Source: Diplolepis rosae | Lineage: Eukaryota > Arthropoda > Insecta > Hymenoptera > Diplolepididae | DNA length: 64,000 nt | Direction: 5' to 3' | Assembly: GCA_030998225.1 (NCBI GenBank) | Contig: JAPYXD010000738.1 | Coordinates: 1,364,001-1,428,000, forward strand | Shown here: one piece after another, positions 10,264 to 22,655 of the stretch | Layout: each line of letters begins with the position of its first letter | How positions within the stretch are numbered: position 1 is the stretch's first letter | Position numbers and translations under genes: made by a program | Notes under the pieces: generated by a model | What the model was told of the DNA's origin: nothing | The model's input: only the letters and a program-made list of their open reading frames with translations | Database searches by the model: none

Positions 10264-11525
10264 ATTCACTTAAATTTAGCACATGAGATTGTAAGAGGCA
10301 AGGGGACTCACGTTAATAATATATATATTGTTCTGCCCGTAAATTTCAGCTTGCTATTTCAAAACGGCCGGCCATCTTGTGAATGAAAATGTCAATCTTG
10401 CGACCCCATTTTCGTAATCAGCAATTCCGAAACCCCCGAGTAAGAGTTTTTAGAGAGCGAAATCCTTTAATTTTGTAAATTTCGAAAAACCCGCAAGCAC
10501 AAATTTTCAAGATAAATTTTCGAATGCTGAATGGTATGCGCCAGAGTCAATGTGAATACTCATAAAGTTGTTCGGATAAATGTCAAAACTTGATATGGCC
10601 GTATCATTGTGAAAAAAAATCGTTCGTGACTGTTCAATAGCTCATTTTGAAGGGAAAGAGTAGTGCTAAATGATTACATTTGATAAAAAAACAAAAAAAT
10701 TCTTGCACCCCGTACATAACCTCAAAAACAGCGAAAAGCCCTATTTTTCGAGCTCATAACCTCAAATATCTCAAAATCCTGACGTGATAGGCTGATTCTG
10801 ATTCCGGATTCAGATTCTACGTCAAAAATTACTTCGGAAACGATCCATAGCTTTTCAACAACAAAACCTTGCAGACCTGTGTTAAAAATCCTTTCAGGTA
10901 TAGATGCCTCTTTACCTCATTATAAAAATGAATTATTGCTCCGATACTTTGTTTCGCTGTAATAATTTGTGATTATGCTATAATCCGACCATAAATCATA
11001 TTAAAAATTTGTTTCCTAAGCCGGCTCCCCAATTTTCAATCCTATTTGTACTTTGTATTCAATTCATGGAAAAATGGGTTATTGTATACAGCATGGCCTT
11101 AATAAGTGTAAATGAACGCTGAGAAATGTTTCTTTAGAGTAAATGATAAGATTGAATGAAAAATTAGTATAATAGTGTTTTGACATGGGGGAAGCCGAGA
11201 TTTTATTATATTTATTCATATTATAGCATCGAATTTCAATATAGTCATAACAGTCTTTAAAACGTGTAGAGGGAAAAATAGTATTTTAAATACCAAATAT
11301 TATGAATCTCCTTTCGAGAAATAAAGGGTACTAAAAACTGATATTATGGTTACTAAGTTTTCTATAAATAATTCTATTTAGTCGAACAATGAATATTAAA
11401 ACCCGGAAATCATATTTGATAAATTCATATCATGAATATGAACTTGCCAGAAACCTGGCGACGTGCAGTAAAAGTCAAAACATTCATTTTCATTAGTGGT
11501 TTATAAGTGACATTTATTTCGGAAC
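10264..11525. other. Non-coding DNA, possibly 3' part of the preceding element
   Basis: No ORF of note. The stretch from about 10330 to 10880 contains short repeated words (CGACCCC, CTCATAACCTCAAA, ACCTCAAATATCTC) that look like transposon 3' non-coding DNA rather than host sequence. From 10900 on it is plain AT-rich sequence. Confidence 0.35.
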
Positions 11526-11640
11526 ATGGCATGCGAGAATAGCCGAGAGGCTTTAGGCGTTAGGGATGCGTTTAGTTATGTAGATATAGGTAGAGTAGTT
11601 AGAGGGTTCGAACCCAAAAGCGATTCTAAATTCAATTTCA
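11526..11640 (+). repeat. Degenerate class II tRNA-like sequence
   Basis: The stretch AATAGCCGAGAGGCTTTAGG resembles the D-arm of leucine/serine tRNAs, and GAGGGTTCGAACCC about 60 nt later resembles a T-arm with its B-box. The acceptor ends do not pair convincingly and no clear anticodon arm was found. It is most likely a tRNA pseudogene or the head of a tRNA-derived SINE. Confidence 0.45.
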
Positions 11641-11874
11641 AGCGTGTACGATTATAAATAGTGTATCATTGTGTACTTAAATATGTGAACATAAATAGGG
11701 TATGATAATAATATTTGTGTATGTGTTCCAACTGAAACTTCTCCTCTTCTCAGTTCCAAAGCCCTCTTTTATCTTTCTCTTGTTTTAAACGCGTTAGAAA
11801 AAGTCACAAGAATTCATAATCCGAACATTACTTCTGAAGGTCAAACCTTTTGGTGGAATGAGTGACTTTTCATA

Positions 11875-12034
11875 CAGTGGTTTTCAGATTCACATATTCT
11901 TTGTTTCGCTTCGCGACTTAGATATAGTGAATTTCAAGTTTTCGTAGGTTTTATAACAGTTAGTACAACATATATTCTATTTATTCTAACGAAAATATTA
12001 ACTTCACTACTTGAAAACCACTACATTAATTTCT
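11875..12034. repeat. Small inverted-repeat element
   Basis: CAGTGGTTTTCAG near 11876 is mirrored by TTGAAAACCACTAC near 12017, giving ~14-bp inverted ends around ~130 bp of AT-rich, non-coding DNA. It could be a very small MITE. No clear target duplication. Confidence 0.4.
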
Positions 12035-12940
12035 GATACATAAACCCTGTTTGCCTCATTTTGAAACGATTTCCGACTAAAATATTATAATTAATTATAA
12101 CTATAATTATAAAATATAATTCATTTTTATGATTTACTCTAACGAAAAGTCTCTCAGTGAAGGGTTTCATTGCTTCAATACATTTAAATTTTATCAGATT
12201 ATACGCGCAAAGTTGTACCTTGATATAGCTATAGCTTTAAGTAAATTTAATGAAATTAATATAGATTATAATAGTTAGGGTACAATTATCTCCAAGTATG
12301 CAAAATCCTTTACATACCGATTTAAATATTCATCTCCACCACATTCCGAAATTTTAAGTTCGCTGGCTGTTTTAATTATTGTCTACAATTCGAATTCAAT
12401 TGAAAGTCGTTTATTTTGTAATTCTCAAGTAAAAAAAATGTACTGTCTACATTTTATGTAAAAGAAATCAAATGTCAAATGTTAATTCCGACTGACAAAT
12501 GTTAGAACAAATAGTTATTCGGACGATTGGAATATAAGTGACAAATATTTAAATATCAATTTTTATGTTGGCATAAGATCCCTTAGAACCATATATCAAT
12601 CGGGCCACCTGTAAGTTAGATTGTCCAAATTTTCAGGAAGATATTTTGTTAAATAAAAAAGTCATCTGACATGGACTTTTACAGCAATTTTTCGGCATGG
12701 TCCATTTCATCTTTGGTCTCAACTTAAGGCCATGTCCTAGGTTTGCTGCGTGACCAAGTAATTAATTTTTTTTTTTCACCCATATAACTTTTTTGTAACG
12801 AAAACACCATTCTAAAACTTTGGGGAATGGAAGAGAGAAAAATCTTTTCAACACATAAATATTCCAACGTAGAACCAGGCTCTTTGGAAAGTACTCAGTC
12901 GTAATAAATCAAACTTAATTTGTCGTTTATATTGTTCCAA
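12035..12940. other. AT-rich DNA, nothing recognised
   Basis: No reading frame, repeat array or inverted repeat that I can support in this stretch. Confidence 0.4.
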
Positions 12941-12945
12941 GTGCC

Positions 12946-13954
12946 AAGAGAAGGTTGGTAATGGTCCGAAACCCACCAGAAATTGTCGTTGTGGCGAATA
13001 CGGGCCAGCACTTCAGGAAACGAATTAAAATACATCCTCATGCTATAGAAGACATCTATGACGGTGAAAAGTACAAAGAGCTGAGTCTACCGGGTAATTT
13101 CTTGTCCCATCCCAACAATATTTTCTTGAAGTTATGGACGGATGGAATTCAACTCACAAAGTCTCCCAGGACGAATAATCGACCATCGGCGAGTATACCT
13201 CACGGAGCCTGCTACAATGCGCACCAATGCGTCAATTCGTCAGGATGCAATGACAGCAGTCGAAGCAAGAAGAGAAGTAAAATACTCGGCTTTTCCGTTC
13301 GAAGCTTTGAATCGGAAAATTCTAAATTTCATCACAAGTCCGTACCGTAGAGCTGACCAAATAGTGACACGATTCTTTCTGTCCAAATTTGTAACGAGCG
13401 CAGTAAATGACGTAGAAATTGCTCCCGAAACGCAGGAAGAAATACTGCGTTTGTCAAGAAAATCAACACTCAATGTACCCAGAGAAATGTCCGAGGGTCG
13501 TTACTTCGTCGGAGTAGGAAAAACAGTAATACGTTATCCTGATGCCGAGGAAGTCCGCCTGATAGAGAGCACGGGGCAAGCAATCTTTCCCCAAACCTTC
13601 ATAAGTGTATATAACAAGGCTGTGGTCAATGGATTAGAGTATCAAATAGCCGATAATGTCAACAGAAAATTCTGCAACTCTATTGTAAATTCCCGAACTA
13701 GATTTTTGGTCATCGATAGTATTTTATCTTACAGATATGGAGAAGAAACTGTTGCTGGTATCATCGGAAGGCGAATTCAGGATAGAAGCAGTGCATATGG
13801 AACAAACTACATGCGGCATATTGTACCTTCAGAAGAGACAGTGTTTTCTTCATATCACGGAATAATAGCACCAGAAATGACGATACAAGCACCAGATCAT
13901 GTTTGTACAGTTCCTTTATGCAACTACTGGGAGACAAATCAACTTTCTGTTTGA
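12946..13954 (+). pseudogene. Transposon-like protein, two frames with deleted middle
   Basis: Two overlapping frames. The first (12955-13165) contains IEDIYDGEKYKEL, then LPGNFLSHPNNIFLKLWTDG, a block I recall from CACTA-like/tnp2-type proteins that are multi-copy in arthropods. The second (13142-13954) carries the C-terminal half: FPFEALNRKILNFITSPYRR, ADQIVTRFFLSKF, and a downstream beta-rich region (FLVIDSILSYRYGEETVAGI). The segment expected to hold the catalytic core is absent, so I infer an internal deletion plus a frameshift near 13150. Family assignment is from memory of the FPFE and YDGxxY blocks and is moderate at best. The long second frame (270 codons) is intact and might still be translated. 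Confidence 0.5.
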
Positions 13955-15855
13955 AATCCTTTTAATAACATTACATTTATTGTATTCTCTTTTTAGGAAA
14001 TTCTTCAAGGGTATTAAATTTTTGTTTTCTTCAATATCAATGCTAGTTTTTGTAAAAAGGAAAATTGAATTTGCATTTTAAATTGCGGCTGATTTGACAC
14101 AAATATAATGAAATTAAAGTATAAAAATAATAAAGTAAATAAATAATAGAAAAAATAAAATAATAGTTTGGTCAATAAAGTATAAAATTAAAGTAATTAA
14201 AATTACTAGACGTATTTGAGATCAATCTGTCATTTACTTCCCCTTAAAAAATTGAAAATACAATGTTCATTTCGTTTTTTTTTGCTTTTCAATGAACTAA
14301 GATTAATCGGATGCAAGTTGAATAATGGAAGACAGAAGGAAAGTTTTATTTGTTTAGATTTAAGTTCTTAGTTATTATTTTATAATAATTTCACAGTGAT
14401 CCGTCTTCACCTAGATTTAGTTTTTATTGAGATATTCCCAAAACCAAAATCTCATCCAGGACTACAATAACTTTTCATGTTATAAATAAATTTTAATTAA
14501 TGGAATTAATTTATCCAGTACGCAAACTGTGGAATTTTATCAACGCACATGAGGGCGCAAAAGTTGCAGACATTTTAAACCAATCTGTACGTGCAATCAT
14601 TTCTTTGGCCGGTGGAGCGGGAATTATAGAAACTATTGGTAGTATCAGTCTCAAGTAGTTGTCGTCTGTCTGCGGAGACAACATATTCTTGTCGGTCTTA
14701 CAGAACTCAATGAAATTGTAAATATGTCTCATACAGTCAATGTGAGTTGGAAAGTAAAATTATTAACTTCCGAAATTCTAATTTTTTTACATTAAAAAAC
14801 TTCTTGGTTCTAAAAAAAAATTATATTTACAGCTATGGCTTCGTACCTACGATTCTGGATGCTGTCGTCAGGCGGTGAAATATCCAATACGACATGCGAG
14901 TTAATTCGGTAGAGGAAGTAGTCAAGTAAATTTATCATCTACCTGCAAATAGCCAGAAGATTTACCCGAAGATAGAACAAAGTTATTGTTTTTGAGAGAT
15001 TAAATTGGAAACCACATGATCAAATTCATGACTGATTACTGGATCATGAACGGAGGTTGCTTGGTAAGTTTCTAGCAAACAAATTTTTCTTTTGTTTTAA
15101 ATTGAGAACGTATTTCAAAGTTTAAATTTTATTAAATATCATGAAGATTACTATCAGCTCTAATTTTTTAAAGAATCTACAAGAACGATTTATCTCTTAC
15201 AAGAGGGAAAATTCGATTGGTTTTTGGTAACTGACCAACAAACGGGCAGGCTGCAAGCGTTGTAACCGTCAATGAGGTCATTAACTCCTCAATATCAACA
15301 AAACAACGAAAAAACCGGCAGCGCGAAGAAACATTCTTCGATGCGACTTTGGAATGTGCCTATCGGAAAAAAGTAAGAAAGGACACCGCATAAAAAAAAC
15401 AAGTTCTAATTAAACTATACCCTTTTGCGGGATTTTTCCTATTTTTATGAGCTACGAAATGGATAAATCTTGGAGAAATTTAGTGGGACCAAATTTTCCA
15501 TGCATTCGATGCGGGGTCTTTTACCGTTATCTTGTAAAAAATAGTGAATTCCGGTAAAATGTTAATGTGACCAAAAAATGATTAAAATTGTAAATTTCAT
15601 GTCTAGCGACTGTTGGATTGCAAGAAATGTTATGTAATCTTTTTTTTCCGCTAACTGCTTCAGATCTTTCAATCTCAATTGCGAAATGAAAAATAAATTC
15701 CCCTAGAATAGGTTGAAAGATATTGAAGTTCTGTAAAAATGTCCTCACTGTAAAGTTTTTGTTATCAGTTTTTTGTAATGTGTTAAAAGAGTAATTAAAA
15801 TTGTAATATTTTCTTGGACCTTAGTTAAATAACTTTAGACATTAATAGCTTCTTT
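13955..15855. other. AT-rich DNA, possible decayed exon near 14.5 kb
   Basis: Mostly simple AT-rich sequence. At 14510-14660 the + strand is open and reads LWNFINAHEGAKVADILNQS and then AGGAGIIETIGSI. This could be a decayed coding piece, but I do not recognise it. Nothing else supportable. Confidence 0.3.
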
Positions 15856-16402
15856 TAAATTATTTTTGATCGAAATTTTCAGTTTTCAATTTCGTAAAAA
15901 CGGTGTTTGTCTGTCAATGGCAAGCCACATTAGTACTTATATCATAAAATTTCTTAGAATTGTTGTAAAAAGTTTTTCTGAATTAGTCATGGAATCCATT
16001 TTTGTGTTAGTTATAATCATAATATTATGTTATATTTTTTAAGAGGTTATTGTCAATTTATATAATTTACTTGTAATATAGATTTTATTTGGAATTAGAT
16101 TCTGCATCAATTTGATGCGAGAACTAACTTAATTTTATTAAATCAATGAGAAATTTAATTTTGAACAAAATTTACATAGCAAATAAAATATATAAATCCA
16201 CAATTATCTCCTAAAAAAAAACATAACAATATGATTTTAGCTGACACAAAGGTGAATTCTATGACTTTAATTTAGAAAAAAATTTTATAACAATTCAAAA
16301 GTTTCTTAAAATATAAGTACTGATGGGGCCTGCTATTGACAGACGAGAAACATTTTCACAAAAATGAAAACTGAAAATTTTCATCAGAAATAATTTTAAA
16401 AA
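15856..16402. repeat. Inverted-repeat (fold-back) element
   Basis: About 145 bp at 15856-16000 matches, in reverse complement and with mismatches, 16256-16402. The shared words include TTTTCAGTTTTCA, TCTGTCAAT and TAGTACTTATAT/CAGTACTTATAT. The ~255-bp middle is AT-rich and non-coding. It is probably a diverged non-autonomous DNA transposon. No clear target duplication. Confidence 0.6.
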
Positions 16403-17512
16403 CCCATTTTCCTGGAATCTTAGCGACTGAACAACCAATCACTCATTTAAAAACCATTACCAAAATGGCATTTGAAGCAACAAGTATTTTTTATCTTCTT
16501 TTGCTAATTTTAACAGTAAATATCGGAATATAGCAGCCAGCTTACTATTATTATTGTAAACTGTTTTTCTTGAATAGGTGTTGCGCCGCTTTCCCCCTAT
16601 AAAATAAACATTTGGAGTGAGTTAGAACTTCCAGCAGAGTAGTTCTAAAGGAAACAATGAGTATTTTTGAGAATACGACGTCAATTTAAATAATAATTAA
16701 CAAGCTGCGAGTGTTGTACTCTACTCGTATTGAATGATATTGTATGTATAATTGCATATTTATATGATTTTAGTTTTAGGAGACGCATTTGTATTAATTT
16801 TAATTGTATACCGTGCTCTTTTGCAAATTCAACATAATTCTGTATAGAAAAACTTTTTTTTGCTATTGACTATAATATCAATTCCCCAAGTATACTAAAG
16901 TTATTATTTTTCAAACTAATGCAAATGCAAATATTGTTTAATTATAAATATTGTTTCTCTTATCTATGAGTCAACAGATTTAAAATTGTACCAAGAAACT
17001 TTTACGTATATTGAAATCTTTACTAGTACGATAATTTTAAGATATTTACAAATATTAACTTTATTTTTATATTTTGAAACTTTATTGTGAAAATAGGCAA
17101 TTATGTGAATAAAAACCTTATTTAATGTGATATCTCCTTGTAATATGCATTTCCCCAAATCATTTATCAATACTTTTTAGGAAATACTTTCTGGATTTGT
17201 TACTATGGTCCATAAATTCGCATCATGCATAAAAGTAAAAAATGACAATTGAATGACATCAGAGACTTTAAATTATTCATGCAACTTTAACTAATTGCAG
17301 CAACTTTCATTACGTAAAGTTAATTATTAAATTAATTTCAAATTAATTAGTTGAGTTTGAAATTTTTGTCACTGCCTACATTATCGGAGGATCACTAGTC
17401 GCGTATCAGATAGGATACGTTGTCGACAGGTGTCCTCGTAGACAATTTCAAACTCTTATATCGCAAATAATGCAAATAAATTCAATATTTAAAGAATTTG
17501 AAAATCCTTCTG
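16403..17512. other. AT-rich DNA, nothing recognised
   Basis: No supportable coding region or repeat. Several AT-rich, low-complexity stretches. Confidence 0.4.
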
Positions 17513-17556
17513 TGGAAATCGAAAGACCTGGGCTCGAATCCCAGCGCAGTCGATAG
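17513..17556 (+). repeat. tRNA 3'-half-like sequence
   Basis: CTGGGCTCGAATCCCAG forms a T-arm with a B-box-like GCTCGAATCC and is followed by an acceptor-like CGCAGTC. No matching 5' half is present within 100 bp upstream, so this is a fragment, possibly from a tRNA-derived SINE. Confidence 0.35.
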
Positions 17557-18300
17557 CAACTTATGAAAGGATAATCCAATTTTTGTGCTTACGGGAAATG
17601 CAAGTCTATCTATTTTGTGATGAACCTTCAGGGATAAAAAAACGTGAGAACCGAAACAACTGAAACTGCAACGATTGAAAAAAAACGAAAAACGACCATG
17701 CGAATCAATTGAATGAGTATACTCATTTCTCTCTGGTCCTGCAAGAAATGAAAGCGCATCAATCCGGCGTTTGACTATCGGTGACTAAAAACATGTGAGA
17801 TCCGGAACAAATGAAAAACGGCACAACTGAAAATTAAAACAACTGATAATCGAAACACTCAAGGGTAACCAAACTGTATCTCAAATGAACATTGGAGCGG
17901 AGAATGAATTTTTCTAATCTGGAAACAGCTATTGGATGCATTTGTTGACTAGAATTGTTAATAACAATGGAAGATGTTGTTTAATGTCAGTCCTTTTATT
18001 ATACTTCTATTTTTGGTTTTACATAGGATGAATTTTTCCTTAAAATCGACAAAAGTAATACCTGTTATTCAAAAAGTAAACCGTAAAACTTTTTTGGGTA
18101 AGAAATTGAAAGTTAATAACCGTAACGGGGGCGCGCTCGTTTACCTGCTCTTTATACCTTTGGATCGCATCACTTTGGTGACTTCTTAAGGACATTTAGA
18201 ACTTTCTCTTGGGTTTAAAACTTTGGTGATACATTGTTGAAATATTAAATGGATTTCTGAAGCTATAAAAAAAATGCAGAAAATTTAATTTCACATGAGG
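17557..18300. other. Intergenic stretch, nothing recognised
   Basis: The repeated AAAACAACTGAAA-like words at 17650-17860 suggest a degenerate short repeat. One hydrophobic 71-codon frame (17974-18189) is present but has no recognisable features. Confidence 0.3.
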
Positions 18301-18309
18301 CTACCCCCT

Positions 18310-18870
18310 TAAGTGACTTAGAACGCTTTATTATTACCGTAGATGTAAACACTTATGATTTAAATTACGTAGTTTTCGCATTCTTAGAGGTCATGGCAAG
18401 AGAGTGGTGGGAACTAGTCTATCCAGAGCATAAAGATATAAGTTGTTTTAGAGAAAAATTTATTAAAAAGTATTGGAACGACAATACTTTATTCCAAATA
18501 AGGTCTGAACTACAGTCTTAAAGACACATTCCTGACAGAAATTAATCCAGAGATAAATACGCAATCAAATAATTTAATTAAATTCTTCGATGCTTTTGAC
18601 CATGCAAGGCTTTCAAATCTCAATCCTAGTAATACTAATTTTAATTTGTTTCTGAATCAAAGGTCTTATCCTAGTGTGTATGGAGAGACTTCTTTTCACA
18701 ACGGAAATAATTTCAGGAGAAATAATGATGAAATGTATAACAATCGAAATAACTTTGGAGCAATAGTGAACTTTGCTCAACGAAAAGTATTGTATTTTAT
18801 GATCATAATTGTGGGATTGGTATTAATGGCCAAGATTATTTAAAAAATTTCAATGTTGTGCAAATTGTAT
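18310..18870 (+). pseudogene. LTR retrotransposon gag relic, copy 1
   Basis: The frame at 18310-18522 (stop near 18520) has a gag capsid-like signature: an aromatic pair in MAREWWELVYPEHKD followed by FREKFIKKYWN, the usual 'EWW...F...Y' layout of Ty3-type gag. After a gap with stops, 18646-18760 is Asn/Arg-rich (NNFRRNNDEMYNNRNN), typical of the spacer before a nucleocapsid, and a cysteine-bearing stretch (CELCSTK in another frame) may be the remnant of a zinc knuckle. A second copy of the final part lies at about 37.64 kb. No pol follows; a tandem array begins directly after. Confidence 0.6.
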
Positions 18871-18872
18871 AA

Positions 18873-19660
18873 ATAATTGGAAATAGAATGCACAATCTAA
18901 TATTTAAGTAAACACCAAGCCCTTCATTGTTGAGCAGATACTTCAAACCAACTTAATAGGATATTCTGAATTAAAAATGAAACCATCACCAAGCCTTTCA
19001 TTGTTAAGTGGATTGTTCAAACGAATTTAATGGGGAATAAACAAAGAAATATTCAAGTAATTAATCGAATTAAGTAGAATTGAATTGAATATGATATGCG
19101 GAATCGAAACTTAAACAACCGAAGTTCCGAATGGATTGTTTGAGCAACTATAATAGAATATACAGAAATGATACTTAAACAACCGCTAAACCTTTTATTG
19201 TTGAGCGGATTATTTAATGATTTTCAATAGAATATACAAGATTCAAACTTAAACCGCTTTTAATGTTAAGCGTATTTTTCGCACAATTGAAATGGGAATA
19301 CACTGTCAAATCTTTCAGTAACTGCAAAACATTTCAATGGAAAAGAGATTGTTTGAAGAAATTAAATTGGAAATAAAAAAACAAATATTTAAGTAACCAT
19401 AAACACTTCCATCTCTGATCGGCTTTATTGAATAAATTAAATGGGTAAAGACCATCAAGTATTTAAACAAACACAAAACTTTTCATTGTTTAACCGATAG
19501 TTTGAAAAAATGAAACTGAAATACGCAATCAAAAAGTTAAGTTAAGTTATTGCCAAGCAGATTGCCTAAACTAATTGGATAGGATATACAGAATCAAAAT
19601 TTAATCAATTACCAAACCTTGCAATGTTGAGTGGCTACTTTGGTCAAATTAAATATTAAA
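18873..19660. repeat. Degenerate ~78-bp tandem array 1
   Basis: About ten diverged copies of a unit of roughly 72-80 bp. Recognisable words recur in order: CCTTTCATTGTTGAGCGGAT, then TTTGAACAAATTAAATAGGA, then ATACACAATCAA and TATTTAAGTAACC. Neighbouring units differ by many substitutions and small indels, so the array is old. The same unit forms a longer array at 28.89-29.95 kb. It looks like a satellite, or the internal repeat of a larger element. Confidence 0.7.
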
Positions 19661-20522
19661 TACTCTCTAAATCTGAATCAGCCAAATCTTCACTAATTAA
19701 ATCAGTGATTTGCATTTTCACTGATTCATCACTGAAAAAATAATTTTCACATTTGAATCAGTTAATTTTTACTGATTAAATCAGTGAATTTCAATTATCA
19801 TATTAATTGGAATGCTCAGGTTATTTTTTATATCCGAATTGTGACGAATAATATAAACTACACTCATTGAATGTATGACCAATTTTTTAATAATTGATAT
19901 GTACTCATTTTTAGAAAAATTAAATACAAAAAAAAATATATTGACAAAATATTTATAAACAATGTGAAAAATTTTTTGTTCAGAGAGATTATATTTTCTT
20001 TGCATGTTTTATCGGTGATTTTGCCTAAAAATGAATTCATCGTGTTCAAAATTGTGTACAAGTGGTGTGATGAAAATTTTCTAACCTCAATATTTATTTC
20101 AACGTTTCGCATCGAAGCATTGTAACATTGCGTTGTAAAGGCAATGTTATTTTGTAATTCATATCAAAACAGATTCTACTATGCAATCTCACAATATTCT
20201 TCTGTTCATCATCATTTGTATTGTTAATTATGAATTATTACAGAATGTATAGTCTACAAAAACCCATATGGGGTCATAAAAATTAACAAAAAATTTATTT
20301 TCTATTAAGAAATAATCGTTTTTCACCCTACAGTCGAATCAGAAAAAAGAATGTGTACAAAACGGATGTCACAGGAAATTTACGTTGTACAACTCATTAC
20401 GAAAACATCTTCAATAAGTTCATTTTGGAAGTGACGAAGAAAATGTCATCTCTACTCAAGATGATACTTCTGGAATGGATTTTGACAATGAAAACATCCA
20501 AATTGATGAAATTGACAAAGAG
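19661..20522. other. AT-rich DNA with a short ATCAGTGA-type repeat
   Basis: 19680-19800 contains several copies of TCACTGATT and its complement AATCAGTGA. The rest shows no supportable feature. Confidence 0.35.
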
Positions 20523-20850
20523 AATGGAAAGTTACAGTATTGTCACATAAAAATTATGTAACACTGTTACGTAGGTGTTACCAATGTACATTATATACAA
20601 CTAACATAACTATTCCGTAACATTGTTACATTGCCCTTACGTAACAAAGCAACGAAATTGTAGTAGATCATTTAGGTAACCAATTTATAGAAAATATGTT
20701 ACGTGATTCTTACATAAAAATTGCGTAAATTGTTACGTAGCTGTTACTAATATACATTACATACAGCTCACATAAGTATTCCGAACACTGTTACAATACC
20801 CTTACGTAACAAAGAAACGATATTGTTATAGATCATTTCCCGTTATACAG
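20523..20850. mobile_element. CCCAG-type MITE, copy 2, internal part
   Basis: 320 bp closely matching 25336-25660 of the MITE copy at 24677. Shared runs include CACTGTTACGTAG/CACTGTTACGCAG, TATTCCGTAAC and CCTTACGTAACAAAG. The left end is missing, and the match stops at about 20850 where another sequence begins. The matching right end reappears at 22632-22655, so this copy was split by later insertions. Confidence 0.7.
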
Positions 20851-20852
20851 GG

Positions 20853-21136
20853 TGTCCCAGGACTCAAGGTACATATTAATATTTTTGATTTAAAAAAAAA
20901 AATGGAATGAAAAATTCTAATACAAAAAATTTGTGAAGTGTATAATTACTGAGTAATTAGCAATTAAAATTGACCAATCATAAAAATGCGTTAGATAGAC
21001 GACTGTTTATGTGCTGTCGCTGAGAGAGTGTCAGAATGCAGGTTCAGATCGTATAAATTCTTCTCAGTTTATTTTTGTAAGAGGTATTGATTTTTTGGTG
21101 CAACTTGACACTTAAACGAGATTCAAAAATTAACAA
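20853..21136. repeat. Possible mariner-like element end
   Basis: Begins ACAGGGTGTCCCAGGACTC, a start often seen at insect mariner-type element ends. No coding sequence follows and no partner end was found. Confidence 0.3.
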
Positions 21137-22630
21137 GTATCTTTTTCGTAGCTACCAAATTAGAAATCATTGCCTGATGAGTTAATTGCCTTACTTAAAA
21201 TGTATTTGTTTTTGAATTTTGTACAATCCTCCTGAATTCTTGGTATTCCGCAGAATTCTCTCGAGTTCTGTAGAAACCACTTTAACACCGTGATGCCAGC
21301 TTTTAAATATATTTATTTATCATATTCATAAATTTGGCATAAGAACAGACAAAAAAAATTGGAGACACTAGTAATTTTGATTTTTTTAGAAAACTTATTT
21401 ATTTAATATTGACTGAGCAACAAGTTTATAATGACTGTACAAGTTATAATTATGAATCAAAACAAATAAATGAAACGATACTAAGGTACATTACCGATGG
21501 TTTTTGTTTTAATTTCTACCACTCCCAGGGCAACGAAGTTGATGAAAAAGGAGTTTCTGTTTTCAATGCCCTAGTAGAGCGGGCGTGAATTTGTTTCGCT
21601 GCTTAGTTGAAACTCCTGTCTCTCGCCGCGCACGATTTTGCACTAACCAACACAGTCTTTCGTATTGTAAAAAAATCAGTGGATTGAAGAAAAATCAAGA
21701 CAAATTGCTTTGAAAAAGAAAAGTCAACGTGCTTTCAAACGAAGCACTTCTCTTTACCAGATTTTTATTCAATCCTGCTCGGGATATATCAATAAAAATT
21801 ACTTCTTTCTGCTACTACTTCTTCTGTCTGCTTGTCGTTAAGACGCGACGACAATAGCCTGACGCCACTAATTCACTTTTGTGAAAATTTCTACTAATTA
21901 TTAGTGAAATATCAGTATTTGGTTTAGCAATTCTGAAAATTTCACTGAAGTTTTAGTAAACAGTGTCTAATAATTAGTAGCAATGTTCCGAACTGGGACC
22001 ATATCAGTTTGATTCCTGAGCTTAAAAACTTCGCAAAGCGCTTTAGAAGTAGGTGTTTTTTCAGATCAAATCAATTATTTATTTATTTCCTGGAATCATG
22101 AGAAATTAAAAAGAGTTTTATAAGAAATTACTCAAATTCAGCAAAATTCGTAAGAATTTGAAGGATTTATGAATTTTTCAATTTCAACAATTTATTGCAT
22201 ATTTTCAAAACTTGGAAAGTATTTGGACGTTTTTAAACTAATTCAAACGCGTTGAAAAGTATTCCACTGAATTCGTGACAACTATGCAGAATTCAAATAA
22301 CGAGTGCATCTTCATTCACTGGTAGCTGAGCCATCGACCTATCTTGACTCATTGAGTAAGAATTAAGAAAATTACGAGAAATTTAGTACAATTCGGAGGA
22401 ATTCACAGCAATTAAAAACCTTGAAATTCCAAATTATTAGATGTATCCAAAAGTGTTCAAGGTAATTCAAAAATGTTAAAGGGATTTCTAAACTACTCAA
22501 AAGAATTCTGCGAAAATGCCAAGAATTCAGGAGGATTGAACAGAATTCAAAAACGCATACATTTTAAGTACGGTAATTAACTCAGCCAGCAATGTTTTCT
22601 AATTTGGAAGCTACGAAAAGGATACTTGTA
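21137..22630. mobile_element. Inverted-repeat element, ~1.5 kb
   Basis: About 140 bp at 21137-21275 is the reverse complement of 22490-22630. Shared words are ATCCTTTTCGTAGC/ATCTTTTTCGTAGC, CCAAATTAGAAA, CTTAAAATGTAT and CCTCCTGAATTCTTGG. The interior is non-coding and rich in GAATTC- and AATTC-type words in its right half. It sits within MITE copy 2, which resumes at 22632. It has no ORF, so it is non-autonomous. Confidence 0.6.
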
Positions 22631-22631
22631 G

Positions 22632-22655
22632 CGGTTACATAACGTGTTTGCTGGG
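22632..22655. mobile_element. CCCAG-type MITE, copy 2, right end
   Basis: GGTTACATAACGTGTTTGCTGGG is identical to the right end of the complete copy at 26050-26072. The next two bases are AT, as in that copy. Confidence 0.75.

Noticed and set aside
17974..18189. Small membrane protein
   Set aside because: The hydrophobic start is the only feature; no start context, partner or recognisable family, and AT-rich DNA readily gives such frames.
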